Assembly (NCBI GenBank): GCA_001999425.1 | Contig: MLHP01000008.1 | Span: 1-38,177 of the forward strand | Length of the DNA: 38,177 bases | Origin: Rodentibacter genomosp. 2 | Lineage (GTDB): Bacteria > Pseudomonadota > Gammaproteobacteria > Enterobacterales > Pasteurellaceae | Direction: 5' to 3' | In this document: in pieces, positions 1 to 9,292 of the stretch | How positions within the stretch are numbered: position 1 is the stretch's first letter | How the letters are laid out: each line of letters begins with the position of its first letter | The notes under the pieces: generated by a model | Seen by the model: the letters and a program-made list of their open reading frames with translations, nothing else | The model's database searches: none | What the model was told of the DNA's origin: nothing | Position numbers and translations under genes: made by a program

Positions 1-939
1 CTCTCGGCGGAAACCCAACAACTGTATAACTATGCGTTGTACCACGACCTGCACAATATGTGGACGGGCAAACGGGGCGATGCGGTATGGAACGGATTAG
101 CCCGTTATTACCGCATTGCAGCACTAAACGGTGATTATAAAGCCAATATCCGCTTGCAATATCTACTCAAAAGCGGACGTATCAGTGCCGATATGCCACA
201 GACGGAAGTGCATAACCTAAATGAAGAACTGGCAAAACAGCTGCCTGCTACCGCCTATTATAATCTGTACGGCTATTTAGATATCGGCTATGGGGTACGT
301 ACCGAAAAAGACGGTCAATATGCTTATTTAAGACAAGCGGCAGATTTAGGCAGTCGGGAGGCACAATATGTCATAGCAGAGATGTTATTTGATATAGAAG
401 ATAAAGAGGAAACTCAAGAGGCCTTTAAATATCGTTTGAAACTTGTTCAACAGTTGCGGACTTGCGCCTCTGAACAGGGAGTAGGTGATGCTTCATCTAA
501 TTTAGGTTCGAGCTTTAAATTTAATAAAAAATATATAGAAGCTGTAAAGAGTTATCATCAAGGCGTTAAAAACGGTGACATTATATCTGCATTAGCCCTT
601 TCTCATGCTTTTGAAAAAGGAATGCAAGCAGATAATCTTAATTTTCTTGATGTTTCTCCTGATGAAGAACGCTCAAGAAGATATGAAATCATCACTAACT
701 ATTTAGATGATAATAATTATCTCCACCCCAAAGTCCCCGACTTAGACGATATTGTACCATTGCCGCCTGCCCCTTTGCCGGAATGGGACGGCAAAATTGC
801 CTTTCAGCGTTGGTTTGAAGGAGAAGTGCCGCCAAAACCAAGTGAGGCATTAATGATGAAACTGGCAAATCAGGCAGGCGTCCGAGTGGATAACGGGTTA
901 GATTTAGAAACAGGTTTACCGAAGAAACCGAAAAAATAA
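1..939 (+). CDS. Sel1-like / DUF6396-type protein, 5' end cut by window
   Basis: The frame is open from base 1, so the true start lies upstream; the first in-window ATG at 37 is internal. Base 1 aligns with base 1293 of the next gene, meaning about 79 residues are missing. The protein is helical with Sel1-like repeat character (for example GSREAQYVIAEML), and it has a proline-rich C-terminal block (VPLPPAPLPEWDGKIAFQ) that I associate with DUF6396. Both ends are nearly identical to its neighbour, while the centre (about 380-720) has diverged. Sel1-repeat proteins beside vgrG genes are often T6SS immunity proteins. That role is inferred here, because the matching toxin is not in the window. 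Confidence 0.8.
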   Translation, partial: LSAETQQLYNYALYHDLHNMWTGKRGDAVWNGLARYYRIAALNGDYKANIRLQYLLKSGRISADMPQTEVHNLNEELAKQLPATAYYNLYGYLDIGYGVRTEKDGQYAYLRQAADLGSREAQYVIAEMLFDIEDKEETQEAFKYRLKLVQQLRTCASEQGVGDASSNLGSSFKFNKKYIEAVKSYHQGVKNGDIISALALSHAFEKGMQADNLNFLDVSPDEERSRRYEIITNYLDDNNYLHPKVPDLDDIVPLPPAPLPEWDGKIAFQRWFEGEVPPKPSEALMMKLANQAGVRVDNGLDLETGLPKKPKK

Positions 940-952
940 TGGAAAATTAACT

Positions 953-990
953 GCACTTTTAGGCTGAACAATTTAAAAGTGCGGTTGTTT
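953..990 (+). terminator. USS-type hairpin terminator after the first DUF6396 gene
   Basis: The arms GCACTTTTA and TAAAAGTGC flank a loop of about 12 bases and are followed by a T-rich run. The downstream arm lies in a perfect uptake signal (AAGTGCGGT), so the hairpin probably serves both as terminator and as uptake signal. Confidence 0.6.
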
Positions 991-1055
991 TTTCGTGTGT
1001 TTTTAGTGTTTTACGGATGAGATTTTCTCATTGTGATTTTCCGGAGTGATGAATA

Positions 1056-2219
1056 ATGGTACGAATTTTAAAATGGCTAGTGATTGGCACAATCGCCCTC
1101 ATTGTTGTCGCAGTTTGGGCAGGCTATCGTTTCTTCAACGGGATTGATTTGGGTGGGGCGGGGCATTCACCTTCAACCAATATTATTGAAGATTATATAA
1201 ATAAATATCAAGCGAGAAAGACCAAGATGGAAAAAATGGAACAATTACAGGCAAGTCTAGCGTTCGTCTGCAAACACGAAGATAAACCCGAACTCTCGGC
1301 AGAAACCCAACAACTGTATAACTATGCGTTGTACCACGACCTGCACAATATGTGGACGGGTAAACGGGGCGATGCGGTATGGAACGGATTAGCGAGGTAT
1401 TACCGCATAGCAGCCATGAACGGCGATTATAAAGCCAATATTCGCTTGCAATACTTATTAAAAAGTGGGCGAATCAGTTCTGATATGCCACAAACGGAAG
1501 TGCATAATCTCAATGAAGAGTTAGCAAAACAGCTACCGGCAACTGCTTATTACAATCTGTATGGTTATTTAGATGTGGGCTACGGAGTACGTACTGAAAA
1601 AGACGGCAAGTATGCTTATTTAAGAAAGGCGTCGGATTTAGGCAGTCGGGAAGCACAGTATGTTGTGGCAAATATGTTAGGTGAGATTAATGATGAAGAA
1701 ACCTTGCAAATGCGTTTGAAATTGATAGAACAGTTACTTTCTTGTGCCTCTGAACAAGGGTTAGGGAAAGCTTCGGATTCTTTGGGGATTGGATTTCAAT
1801 TGGATAAAGAATATCAAAAAGCTTTAAATGTGTTTCATCAAGGTGTAAAGAATGGTAGTGAACTTTCTGGTAATGTTTTAGCAAGAGTGTTTAATAATAG
1901 TAAAGAAGAAAAATACTTAGATAATTTAAATCTTAAAGAAGATAGTGAACGATCTCGTCGTTATAAAATTATCGGTGATTACCTTTATGAAAAAGACTAC
2001 CTCCATCCCAAAGTTCCCGATCTCGACGATATCGTGCCATTACCGCCAGCCCCCTTGCCGGAATGGGACGGCAAAATCGCCTTTCAGCGTTGGTTCGAGG
2101 GCGACGCTCCACCCAAACCGAGTGAGGCATTGATGATGAAACTGGCAAATCAGGCAGGTGTTCGAGTAGATAACGGGTTAGATTTAGAAACGGGCTTGCC
2201 GAAGAAACCGAAAAAATAA
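1056..2219 (+). CDS. membrane-anchored Sel1-like / DUF6396 protein
   Basis: A 387-aa protein starting at ATG 1056. It has one N-terminal membrane segment (about residues 7-25, LVIGTIALIVVAVWAGY), then a Sel1-like helical region and the C-terminal block VPLPPAPLPEWDGK shared with the preceding paralogue. The membrane anchor followed by a long soluble part suggests a periplasm-facing protein. It is a tandem duplicate of the preceding gene with a diverged centre (about residues 210-305). Position just upstream of vgrG suggests a T6SS immunity role, perhaps for an effector to the left of the window. This rests on context only. Confidence 0.8.
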   Translation: MVRILKWLVIGTIALIVVAVWAGYRFFNGIDLGGAGHSPSTNIIEDYINKYQARKTKMEKMEQLQASLAFVCKHEDKPELSAETQQLYNYALYHDLHNMWTGKRGDAVWNGLARYYRIAAMNGDYKANIRLQYLLKSGRISSDMPQTEVHNLNEELAKQLPATAYYNLYGYLDVGYGVRTEKDGKYAYLRKASDLGSREAQYVVANMLGEINDEETLQMRLKLIEQLLSCASEQGLGKASDSLGIGFQLDKEYQKALNVFHQGVKNGSELSGNVLARVFNNSKEEKYLDNLNLKEDSERSRRYKIIGDYLYEKDYLHPKVPDLDDIVPLPPAPLPEWDGKIAFQRWFEGDAPPKPSEALMMKLANQAGVRVDNGLDLETGLPKKPKK

Positions 2220-2289
2220 CCGAAAAATGACTGATAAATCACTGAAGTGATTGATTCGCCCCTACGGAGCCGTTGGCAAAGCCAAAGTT

Positions 2290-2345
2290 CAAAATCCTTT
2301 GGATTTTGTGACCGCACTTTTAGACTGAACCATTTAAAAGTTAGG
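2290..2345 (+). terminator. two adjacent hairpins between the DUF6396 gene and vgrG
   Basis: A perfect 8-bp stem (CAAAATCC / GGATTTTG, 2290-2308) is followed by a degraded USS-type inverted pair. ACCGCACTTTTA at 2311 pairs with TTTAAAAGTTAGGT, in which the second USS has lost its core. The second hairpin is a relative of the one at 953-990, so it was duplicated along with the gene. Confidence 0.45.
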
Positions 2346-2408
2346 TTAAAATTAATCTGATTTTTCAATATTATGTAGTAGTTGTGTGCAAAATAAACAT
2401 ATTTGTCT

Positions 2409-2414
2409 TATACT
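2409..2414 (+). promoter_or_regulatory. candidate -10 box for vgrG
   Basis: TATACT lies 33 bases before the vgrG ATG, downstream of the terminator-like hairpins. The -35 is weak: GTGCAA at 17-bp spacing or TTGTGT at 21 bp. This would be the only promoter for the expressed vgrG-effector-immunity run. Confidence 0.35.
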
Positions 2415-2446
2415 AGCGACGTTTTGTACTAAATAAAGGACTATTT

Positions 2447-4561
2447 ATGGCAGCCCAATCCGATTATCGTTATACCCTCAATACCGATGAAAAATACCCT
2501 TTCGACGTCATCAGTTTTAAGCTCACCGAGGGGCTTTCCGAACCTTTTAAATTAGAATTAACTTTATCCAGTTTTGACCCCAATATTCCCTTTTCCGCCT
2601 TGATAGATAAATCGGTCACTTTCACCTTTTGGCAGGGGGATAATGCAGTGCGCTATGTGAACGGGATTGTAACGGGATTTGGGTTGGGCAAAACAGGCTT
2701 TGTGCGCACCCATTATAATATGGTGGTGGAGCCGGCATTGGTGCGGGCGAAGTTGCAGTCGGACAGCCGTATTTTCCAACATCAAAACAGTGAAAAAATC
2801 ATCCGCACTTTATTACAGAAAAACAGGGTGGAAAAAGTCACCTTTGAGCCGTTGCCGTCGGATTGGGAGCGGGAATATTGTGTGCAGTATCGGGAAACGG
2901 ATTTCGCTTTTATTGAACGATTGGCAGCGGAAGAGGGGTGGTATTATTATTTCAAGCATGATACAGACAGCCACGAATTATGCTTCGGTCATCAAAGCCG
3001 TTCTTCACCGATTTTGGGGTCTCTCACTTATAATGCCAACCCCGCAGGCGACCGTCCTTTTGCTTGTCTTTGGCAGTTTGAATACCGCCACAAACTCACC
3101 ACAAACCGTCAAACTTTACGCGATTACACCTTTTTAAATCCTAACTATCATTTAGAACATCAACATACCGACCAAGCCACCGCCTCGACCGATTCTGCTT
3201 CGTCCCAAAGTGCGGTCAATTCTCCAAAGATTTATGAAAAATACGATTACCCCGGCAGATACAAACGGGACGAACAAGGCAATCCGTTCAGTCTTTATCG
3301 TTTAGAGGCTGAACTGGCGCTTGCTGAAACGGCGCTGGCGACGGGAGATGATATGCGTGTTATCCCCGGTGTTGGTTTTAGCTTACAAGGACATCATGGC
3401 GCAGCATTTAATCAAGATTGGTTGGTGGTGCGTGTGGAGCATACGGGAACACAAATTGGGGTTTTAGAGGAAGAGGCAGTAGAACGGGGAACGGTTGAAA
3501 AAGAGGTAATCGGGAACGATACAGCCAATGAAGGCAACCGTTATGAAAACAACCTACTCCTAATTCCTCATCACAAACCTTGGCGCAGTCCGCCAAAGCC
3601 CCGCCCGATTATTCGCGGCACGCAAGTGGCACACGTGGTGGGTCCACAAGGAGAAGAAATCTACTGTGACGAATGGGGACGGGTCAAACTGCAATTCCCG
3701 TGGGACAGACGGGGAAACTCGGATGAATACAGCTCCTGTTGGATACGGGTGATTCAAGGCTGGGCGGGCGCACAATACGGTAATATGATGATACCGAGAA
3801 TTGGCGACGAAGTGTTGGTCAAATACTTAAACGGCGACCCCGACCAACCTATCGTGGTCGGACGCACCTATCACAGCACCACCGAACCACCTTACAATCT
3901 GCCCGAACATAAAACCCGAATGACGATTAAATCCAAAACCCACAAAGGTAACGGCTTTAACGAGCTGCGTTTTGAAGACGAAAAGGGACAAGAAGAAATC
4001 TTTATCCACGCCGAGAAAGACCTCAACCATATCGTCAAACAGGATGAAACCACCCAAATCGGCAATAACCGCACCGAACAGGTTCAAAGAAACGAAACCG
4101 TCCACATCGGCAACAACCGCACGGAAACCGTCACTCAAGACGAAGACCTCACCGTCAATCGCGACCAAACCCACAACATCGGACGTAACCGCATTACTAA
4201 AGTGGAACAAGACGACATACTTAATGTCAATAACAACCGCTATATCAATGTACACGGCGACACCATTATCCACGTCGGCAATGAACTGAATATCAACATC
4301 GCCCAAAACGGCAGTTGGCAGGCAGGCGAACTGTTTGAGCAAATCTGTGATGAATTTGACTTAGAGGGTTACGAAACGGTAGAAATCAGCGGACCGGGCG
4401 GCTCAATCATCATCAACCGAGAGGGCATAGAGCTAATTGGAAATGTGTATATTGAGGGGGAGTTGATTGAGGAGAGTGGGGAAGCGGAAGATGTTCAACC
4501 ATTTGACACACAGCCTAATGGTACGCAGCCGCTTGATATTCAAAATTTAATTATTTCATAG
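2447..4561 (+). CDS. vgrG: type VI secretion spike protein VgrG
   Basis: A 704-aa protein with VgrG architecture. A gp27-like base occupies about residues 1-370 (FKLTEGLSEPFKLELTL near the start; YCVQYRETDFAFIERLAAEEGWYY typical). A gp5-like OB domain follows at about 385-475, including [16 protein letters not shown] and [17 protein letters not shown] beta-helix needle with repeating HIGNNRTE / NIGRNR units covers about 530-620, and a short variable tail follows residue 678. VgrG trimers tip the T6SS tube and carry effectors. AAGGA precedes ATG 2447 at a good distance. The tail (EAEDVQPFDTQ...) differs from that of the second vgrG fragment at 13371, so it may be cargo specific. An internal USS lies near 3208. 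Confidence 0.95.
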   Translation: MAAQSDYRYTLNTDEKYPFDVISFKLTEGLSEPFKLELTLSSFDPNIPFSALIDKSVTFTFWQGDNAVRYVNGIVTGFGLGKTGFVRTHYNMVVEPALVRAKLQSDSRIFQHQNSEKIIRTLLQKNRVEKVTFEPLPSDWEREYCVQYRETDFAFIERLAAEEGWYYYFKHDTDSHELCFGHQSRSSPILGSLTYNANPAGDRPFACLWQFEYRHKLTTNRQTLRDYTFLNPNYHLEHQHTDQATASTDSASSQSAVNSPKIYEKYDYPGRYKRDEQGNPFSLYRLEAELALAETALATGDDMRVIPGVGFSLQGHHGAAFNQDWLVVRVEHTGTQIGVLEEEAVERGTVEKEVIGNDTANEGNRYENNLLLIPHHKPWRSPPKPRPIIRGTQVAHVVGPQGEEIYCDEWGRVKLQFPWDRRGNSDEYSSCWIRVIQGWAGAQYGNMMIPRIGDEVLVKYLNGDPDQPIVVGRTYHSTTEPPYNLPEHKTRMTIKSKTHKGNGFNELRFEDEKGQEEIFIHAEKDLNHIVKQDETTQIGNNRTEQVQRNETVHIGNNRTETVTQDEDLTVNRDQTHNIGRNRITKVEQDDILNVNNNRYINVHGDTIIHVGNELNINIAQNGSWQAGELFEQICDEFDLEGYETVEISGPGGSIIINREGIELIGNVYIEGELIEESGEAEDVQPFDTQPNGTQPLDIQNLIIS
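3689..4479 (+). repeat. direct repeat V, copy 1 (vgrG 3' part)
   Basis: This part of vgrG is repeated at 13371-14161 with a constant offset of 9682 bases, the same reading frame and only scattered substitutions. It spans residues 415 to about 678: most of the OB domain and the needle, up to the variable tail. Confidence 0.9.
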
Positions 4562-4597
4562 TTAATCATTACAACAAGGATAAAGGAAATAGCCATT

Positions 4598-7060
4598 ATG
4601 TCAGAACAAAAGAAAAAAGAAATGAAGGAAACGGCTAAAATAGAAAGTCCCCAAATTCCTCAGGTGGCATATCCGCTAAAAGCCAGAAATAATACCACCA
4701 ACTTATCTCAGAAATATTTTAATCAACTTGCCGGTGATGAAAGCGCCCGTTTTTTGTTTAACAATAGCGGACTTTGGCACCAAGGGATTCATTTACGCGC
4801 CTCAAAATTTCCGAGTAGTGAATTTGAAAACGATAAAATTTGCGCCATTGCCGACGGCAAACTGATTGCCTATAAGGTGGACAGCGAATATAAAAGGGAT
4901 GTTAAACCGGCGTCTCAAAGTGCGGTCTATTCGACGGGATTTTTTCTGCTAAAACATGAGATAGCTTACCCTAAAGAGAATATCCTGAAGTTTTATTCGC
5001 TTTACCGCCATACGGCAAGAGTGAGTGATTATCAGAGTTCGGGCAAAGAAATTTTGGCATTAACGAAATCAGCGGATAAATTCCCGGTGATGATAAGAGA
5101 AGAGAATAAGAGAGTGGCACAGTTGCCTGACGGGTTGCAGCTGTTAATCAGAAAATACCCCGATAACAAAACTCAGTTTGATGAAGTCGTGTGGTATAAA
5201 GACGCGAATGGTGTTGAACATAAGCCGAAAACAGGTAAACACTGGAAAATCTTTCATCGCTCTTATGAAACCCTCATAGACCACCCGATAAGCGGCATAC
5301 CGCTCTTGATTCGTCATAATCTTGACACATTGATTGACACAGAAGTGGCACTGAGCAACCCAATTGCGATTAAAGCGGGTGAAGAATTGGGGCTGATGGG
5401 TGAATATAACCAACCGGGAGAGAGCGGTGAAAAGCTGTTACATCTAGAAGTGTTTACCTATGACGATATTGAGCAATTTAAAGAAAAAGCGGAAGCGGCA
5501 TATAAACAAGATAAAGAAAAGAAAGGGATTCAAGATAACTTTTTATATGTTGCACGGAACAGTCAGCTTTACAGCATAATGAACGATAAAGCGTTTAAAC
5601 TGAAACAAAATCAAGTTGAAATTATGGTACCGCTTGCGGATGTGGAAAAGCGAAGCATAAAAGACAAGGAAAACCCGAAGCAGACAAAAACCTATTACAA
5701 TGTACAGCCGTATCTTTATCGGCAACAACAAAGCAATAAAGACGGCGGGATTTATGTGGATGACAGCCATGTCACCCACGGTGTGTTATTTCCGGGTGTT
5801 AATGTGTTTACTCAACCGGGTTGGCTTTGTATATTCAAGCACCCTTTACATCAGATTATCGACCCTAAAAGTGAGTTAACCATTGAGCAGAAAAACCAAT
5901 TAGACCCGATGTTTAAGGCGATAATGACGGAGTTAAATTTAGAAGCGGATAAAGATACACCGATAAAATTTGAAGCCGGTAAGCTTAAGGATTTATTATT
6001 AAATCCGAGACAACAAAGAAGATTGACGGGTATTATTGCCAAACACGACAGCGAGTGGAAGAAGACGAAATCTGCCGACTTCAAACCAGTGTGTGATGTT
6101 TATCGGGATAACGGGAAGGACGATACCGCTTCCGGAATAGAAAAACGGGTAGAAGATTTGTCTATCAAATTAGAGGCGGACGGATTTAATAGCGACAAGC
6201 AGGCGTATTATATGCATCCGTTGGGGGTGATTGGGTGGTTGATGCCTTATTCAACGTGTTTTTGTCATCGGGATTTTTCGGTTGAGGAAGTAAAGAATAT
6301 TGTATCTTCTTTAAGCAGTTCTAAATCATATAAATTATTTACTCATAAAAAATGTCCTTTAGAGGATAAAGAAAAAAGTTATGAAAAATTAACTGAAATA
6401 TTAAATAATACATTTAAGAAATATGAGATTAATACATGTATTAGAAAGATTCATTTTTTAACTCAGGTTTATCTTGAATCAGCACATTTAACAACGACAG
6501 TTGAGTTTGCTAGTGGTGCAGACTATGATCTTGGTAAACATCCTAGTGCAATAAAAAATCAAAATACTGAAGTAGGAGATGGTCCACGATATAAAGGTAG
6601 AGGATTAATGCAATTAACTTGGAGAAAAAATTATCTTAGCTATTTTAAATATACTAGATCAGATCCTGAATATTATAAAACTGTAATATCTCCAATAACT
6701 AAACTTGAAGATATGGCTAATCGAAAAAACAGTTTTCATTCTCTAGTTGGAGAAAAGCTATTTTTAGCTGTAGATTCAGCTGGTTGGTATTGGAGATATG
6801 GAAGTGTCTGGGGGGACTTGAATATTCCAGCAGATAACGATGATATATACGTGATAAATATAGGTGTTAATGGAGGTTTTAATGATTTTGAAACCCGAAT
6901 TAATTGGGCTAAAAAAATTATTAAAAATAATAATATAAAAAATTGTCCAAATCTAAATTTATTAAAAGAACTTGGTAAATATAATTTTTCAACTAGTAGC
7001 GTGAGGAATAAAGGCTATGGTAAGAAACATAAAGAAAAATTTGAAAGCTATGATGATTAG
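4598..7060 (+). CDS. T6SS effector: degenerate M23-like head, GH19-type peptidoglycan hydrolase tail
   Basis: An 820-aa protein directly downstream of vgrG, on the same strand, 36 bases away. The N-terminal ~300 residues resemble an M23 peptidase fold, but the metal motifs look decayed: HQGIHL where HxxxD is usual, and LLHLEVF where HxH is usual. I read it as a non-catalytic delivery or carrier domain. A middle region follows (about 300-548) and ends in MHPLGVIGWL. The C-terminal toxin (549-820) has features of GH19 chitinase/lysozyme-like enzymes: a probable catalytic Glu627 in QVYLESAHL and the substrate-cleft motif GPRYKGRGLMQLTW. The predicted action is cleavage of peptidoglycan glycan strands in the target periplasm. 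The tail is clearly more AT-rich than the head, a sign of module exchange. The stop overlaps the immunity gene. Confidence 0.85.
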   Translation: MSEQKKKEMKETAKIESPQIPQVAYPLKARNNTTNLSQKYFNQLAGDESARFLFNNSGLWHQGIHLRASKFPSSEFENDKICAIADGKLIAYKVDSEYKRDVKPASQSAVYSTGFFLLKHEIAYPKENILKFYSLYRHTARVSDYQSSGKEILALTKSADKFPVMIREENKRVAQLPDGLQLLIRKYPDNKTQFDEVVWYKDANGVEHKPKTGKHWKIFHRSYETLIDHPISGIPLLIRHNLDTLIDTEVALSNPIAIKAGEELGLMGEYNQPGESGEKLLHLEVFTYDDIEQFKEKAEAAYKQDKEKKGIQDNFLYVARNSQLYSIMNDKAFKLKQNQVEIMVPLADVEKRSIKDKENPKQTKTYYNVQPYLYRQQQSNKDGGIYVDDSHVTHGVLFPGVNVFTQPGWLCIFKHPLHQIIDPKSELTIEQKNQLDPMFKAIMTELNLEADKDTPIKFEAGKLKDLLLNPRQQRRLTGIIAKHDSEWKKTKSADFKPVCDVYRDNGKDDTASGIEKRVEDLSIKLEADGFNSDKQAYYMHPLGVIGWLMPYSTCFCHRDFSVEEVKNIVSSLSSSKSYKLFTHKKCPLEDKEKSYEKLTEILNNTFKKYEINTCIRKIHFLTQVYLESAHLTTTVEFASGADYDLGKHPSAIKNQNTEVGDGPRYKGRGLMQLTWRKNYLSYFKYTRSDPEYYKTVISPITKLEDMANRKNSFHSLVGEKLFLAVDSAGWYWRYGSVWGDLNIPADNDDIYVINIGVNGGFNDFETRINWAKKIIKNNNIKNCPNLNLLKELGKYNFSTSSVRNKGYGKKHKEKFESYDD
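5453..6243 (+). repeat. direct repeat E, copy 1 (effector core)
   Basis: Effector residues 286-548 are repeated at 11086-11879, in the same orientation, near-identical apart from scattered substitutions and a one-codon length change (TQPGW versus TQAGNG). Identity stops sharply after GWL, exactly where the toxin domain starts. Confidence 0.92.
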
Positions 7061-7778
7061 ACGAATAATATGTTTTTTTCTATGCATTCTTTTTTCTTAT
7101 AATCTTTATGCAGTGTCAACTATGTCTGGTATTACAAATACAGGAGATGTAAATAATGATGGTGTTAAAGATTCTATTGAGTGTAGTAATAGTACTTTTA
7201 ATGAAGATTATCAATGTATAATCTATATTTCGGGAAAAGAGGTAGAAAAAATAAAAAATATTGTTCAAGTTAAAGATAATAACGAATGCAGTTATTTTTC
7301 TATGAATTTTACAAATAAGAATGAACTAAGAGTTGAATGTAGTCCTAGAGGTATTTATAACGGATACTATTATAAATATGATGGTTTAGCACATAATTGG
7401 TTTTTGTCAAAATATGAATATATGTTAGAGACCAATAGTCCTGATGATATATCGGAAGATTTTACAGTCGATTCCAATATATTAATACCGTTAAAACGTA
7501 GTTTGTTTCAAGATATAAGTGAGAAAGGAAATAAACTGGTATCAATGGGGTATGTTAAGAAAAAAACTTATATTTATGATAATAATTACCGTAAAACCAA
7601 TATGTATCTAGTCCAACGTGATAAAGTTTTAATACTTGATGCTAAACAAGATCCATTAACAAAGAAAAAATGGTATCAAATTTATTTTCACGGTAAAAAA
7701 GATATAATCGCCTGGATTAATGCTAATGATATTGAATATTTAAGTTTACATACTAAATTTTTAGAGTTTAGTAGGTAG
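7050..7778 (+). CDS. exported SH3-like immunity protein for the GH19-type effector
   Basis: About 242 aa from ATG 7050. ATG 7053 is equally possible, and ATG 7017 gives 253 aa but puts a charged extension before the signal peptide. The N-terminus is a clear signal peptide (RRIICFFLCILFSYNLYA). A short calcium-loop-like motif follows (DVNNDGVKD). The C-terminus resembles a bacterial SH3 domain (YLVQRDKVLILDAK, KWYQIYFHGKKDIIAWINAND), matching in pattern the C-termini of the four downstream immunity genes but not in exact sequence. Location in the periplasm, overlap with the effector stop and AT-rich composition all suit protection against a peptidoglycan-cleaving toxin. The function is inferred. 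Confidence 0.75.
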   Translation: MMIRRIICFFLCILFSYNLYAVSTMSGITNTGDVNNDGVKDSIECSNSTFNEDYQCIIYISGKEVEKIKNIVQVKDNNECSYFSMNFTNKNELRVECSPRGIYNGYYYKYDGLAHNWFLSKYEYMLETNSPDDISEDFTVDSNILIPLKRSLFQDISEKGNKLVSMGYVKKKTYIYDNNYRKTNMYLVQRDKVLILDAKQDPLTKKKWYQIYFHGKKDIIAWINANDIEYLSLHTKFLEFSR

Positions 7779-7799
7779 TCAATTTTTTGAGAAGAATGA

Positions 7800-7892
7800 T
7801 GGAATTATTTTGGTATAGCGCTAGACTATTTCTTTTCTAAAAATCCCAATGTAAGTAATAACCTAGATACTTGGGGACTCTACACAATAAAT
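7800..7892 (+). pseudogene. remnant of an effector C-terminus
   Basis: After a TGA at 7797 the frame stays open into the next immunity gene and reads like a protein tail (FGIALDYFFSKNPNV, NLDTWGLYTIN). No start codon or upstream domain is present. In the intact cassettes an effector end abuts or overlaps the immunity start at this position, so I read this as what is left of a deleted effector. The piece is too short to assign to a family. Confidence 0.4.
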
Positions 7893-8536
7893 ATGAAAAA
7901 ACTAGTAATATTTTTATTGTTATTCTCATCTTCTGTCATTTCATTAGAGAATAAACAAATTTTATTTGAAAATGATATTTATCAATTATCTTTAGGTTAT
8001 ATTAATAATTGTGAAAAATTAAACATTCTTGATAAAAAACATAAAAAAAGTATACCTGTTTCAGATCGATTGATTTTTTTTAATTATGGTTTTAACTTAA
8101 GTGTTAACTGTAATGATTTTAGTTCTATATCATGGGGTAAATCCTTTGACAACAATTATAATAATGGCTTCCTTGTTTTAAACTATGATCTAATTGGCTA
8201 TGTAAATACGCCGGAAGAAAAACCTAAAAACACGTAGAGTATTACTGTTCAGTATTAGATTTAGCTACAGGAAACATTTTAACTAAAGAAAATTCTAATG
8301 ATGGCTTCTGTAAGATGGATACACTGATCTTACCAGATGATGTGTCTATAAAAAAAGATAAAGCAGTGCTTTATAATCAACCAAGTAAATATAGTAATAA
8401 ATACTTAATTAAAGGAGATAAAGTAAAAATATTCAATAGATATATTGATAATAAAGACGAGTAGTATTTTATAAACTACAAAGGAAAAAAAGAAATCAAT
8501 ATGTGGATCAAAGCTGATTCAGTTGATCTAAATTAA
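7893..8536 (+). pseudogene. broken SH3-like immunity gene
   Basis: ATG 7893 begins a signal peptide (KKLVIFLLLFSSSVISL) and stays open to TAG 8235. The homology then continues in another frame from about 8237 (EYYCSVLDLATGN ... YLIKGDKVKIF), hits an in-frame TAG at 8462, and resumes as YFINYKGKKEINMWIKADS to the TAA at 8534. One indel and one nonsense mutation therefore break the gene. The first 114-aa part may still be made but lacks the SH3 module. The last ~60 bases belong to the repeated 3' module shared with the other immunity genes. Confidence 0.8.
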
Positions 8537-8590
8537 CCACGATATCAACCGCACTTTTTATAAAGTGCGGTTATTTTTTGTTCTTTTAAA
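8474..8590 (+). repeat. immunity 3' module with USS hairpin, copy 1
   Basis: The end of the coding region (NYKGKKEINMWIKADSVDLN), the stop, ACCACGATATC and a perfect 11-bp USS hairpin (AACCGCACTTT / AAAGTGCGGTT, 8547-8572), then a T run and TGTTCTTTTAAA. The same block recurs at 10955 and 13221, and its coding part at 9853. The hairpin with its T run should also act as a terminator. Confidence 0.85.
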
Positions 8591-9292
8591 GCCGATATTG
8601 CATTGAAACTGCTTACTAACAAGATTTGATCGTATGGAGATGTCATGGGGTGGGGTATTGTTCAGTTTAATTTTGGACAAAATACCTTAGATCCGCTTTT
8701 GATTGATATGAGAAGTAAAAATGGTTCTCTATTTAATGGGTGTTTTTCTAATGATGAAGATTTATCTAGTTTAAATAAAGCTCTAAGTAAGGGGGTTAAT
8801 GAACAGATGAATTGGGCTATAAATATGCAAAATAAATATAATTCCAGATGGAAGGATATTTTTAATAAATTAGCTGAAATAAGAGAATTTCAGGAGATAC
8901 AGATTGAGCACGCAGATAAATATATTAAAGCAGCTATACATATTATCCGTTGGATGAGAGGATTTCATCCTTCTGTTATGGAAAAAATAGAATTTAAAAC
9001 TTTTGCAGCCTTGGTGGACTTAGCTATTCAGCAAGGCAGTATTGATAAGGTTAAGGATATTATAAAATCCAAGAGCCTAAGCTCCCCTCCTGATACACAG
9101 TATTCCTTTACTAAATTGGTGGTAGAGGAAAGAGGAAGTACAGCATCAGCTAGATGGAGGGCTGATTGTATAAGTAGAAGATTAGGTATCTTAAATAAAA
9201 AAGCGACAACTTATTCCCATAGTGGACATGTAGCAAAAAGAGATAATAGTAAGTTTTCTTTAATTAAAGAGGTATATATATGCGAGTTATAA
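8591..9292 (+). pseudogene. orphan effector C-terminal domain, head missing
   Basis: Begins right after the USS hairpin block. Codons run in frame from 8591 (ADIALKLLTNKI), meet a TGA at 8627, then continue SYGDVMGWGIVQFNFGQNTL to the stop at 9292. The longest ORF from an ATG is 8645-9292 (215 aa). There is no signal peptide and no obvious ribosome site. The GWGIVQFNFGQNTLDPLL segment looks like a lysozyme/muramidase-type glycan-binding segment, but I cannot name the family with certainty. The stop overlaps the next immunity gene by 13 bases, as in the intact cassettes. I infer a stored toxin tail of a different type from the GH19 ones, not expressed as it stands. Confidence 0.6.

Noticed and set aside
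3827-4342. 171-aa open frame on the minus strand opposite vgrG
   Set aside because: It mirrors the repetitive needle coding of VgrG; its hydrophobic V/D-rich translation follows from the opposite strand. The same shadow appears opposite the second vgrG copy (13509-13856).
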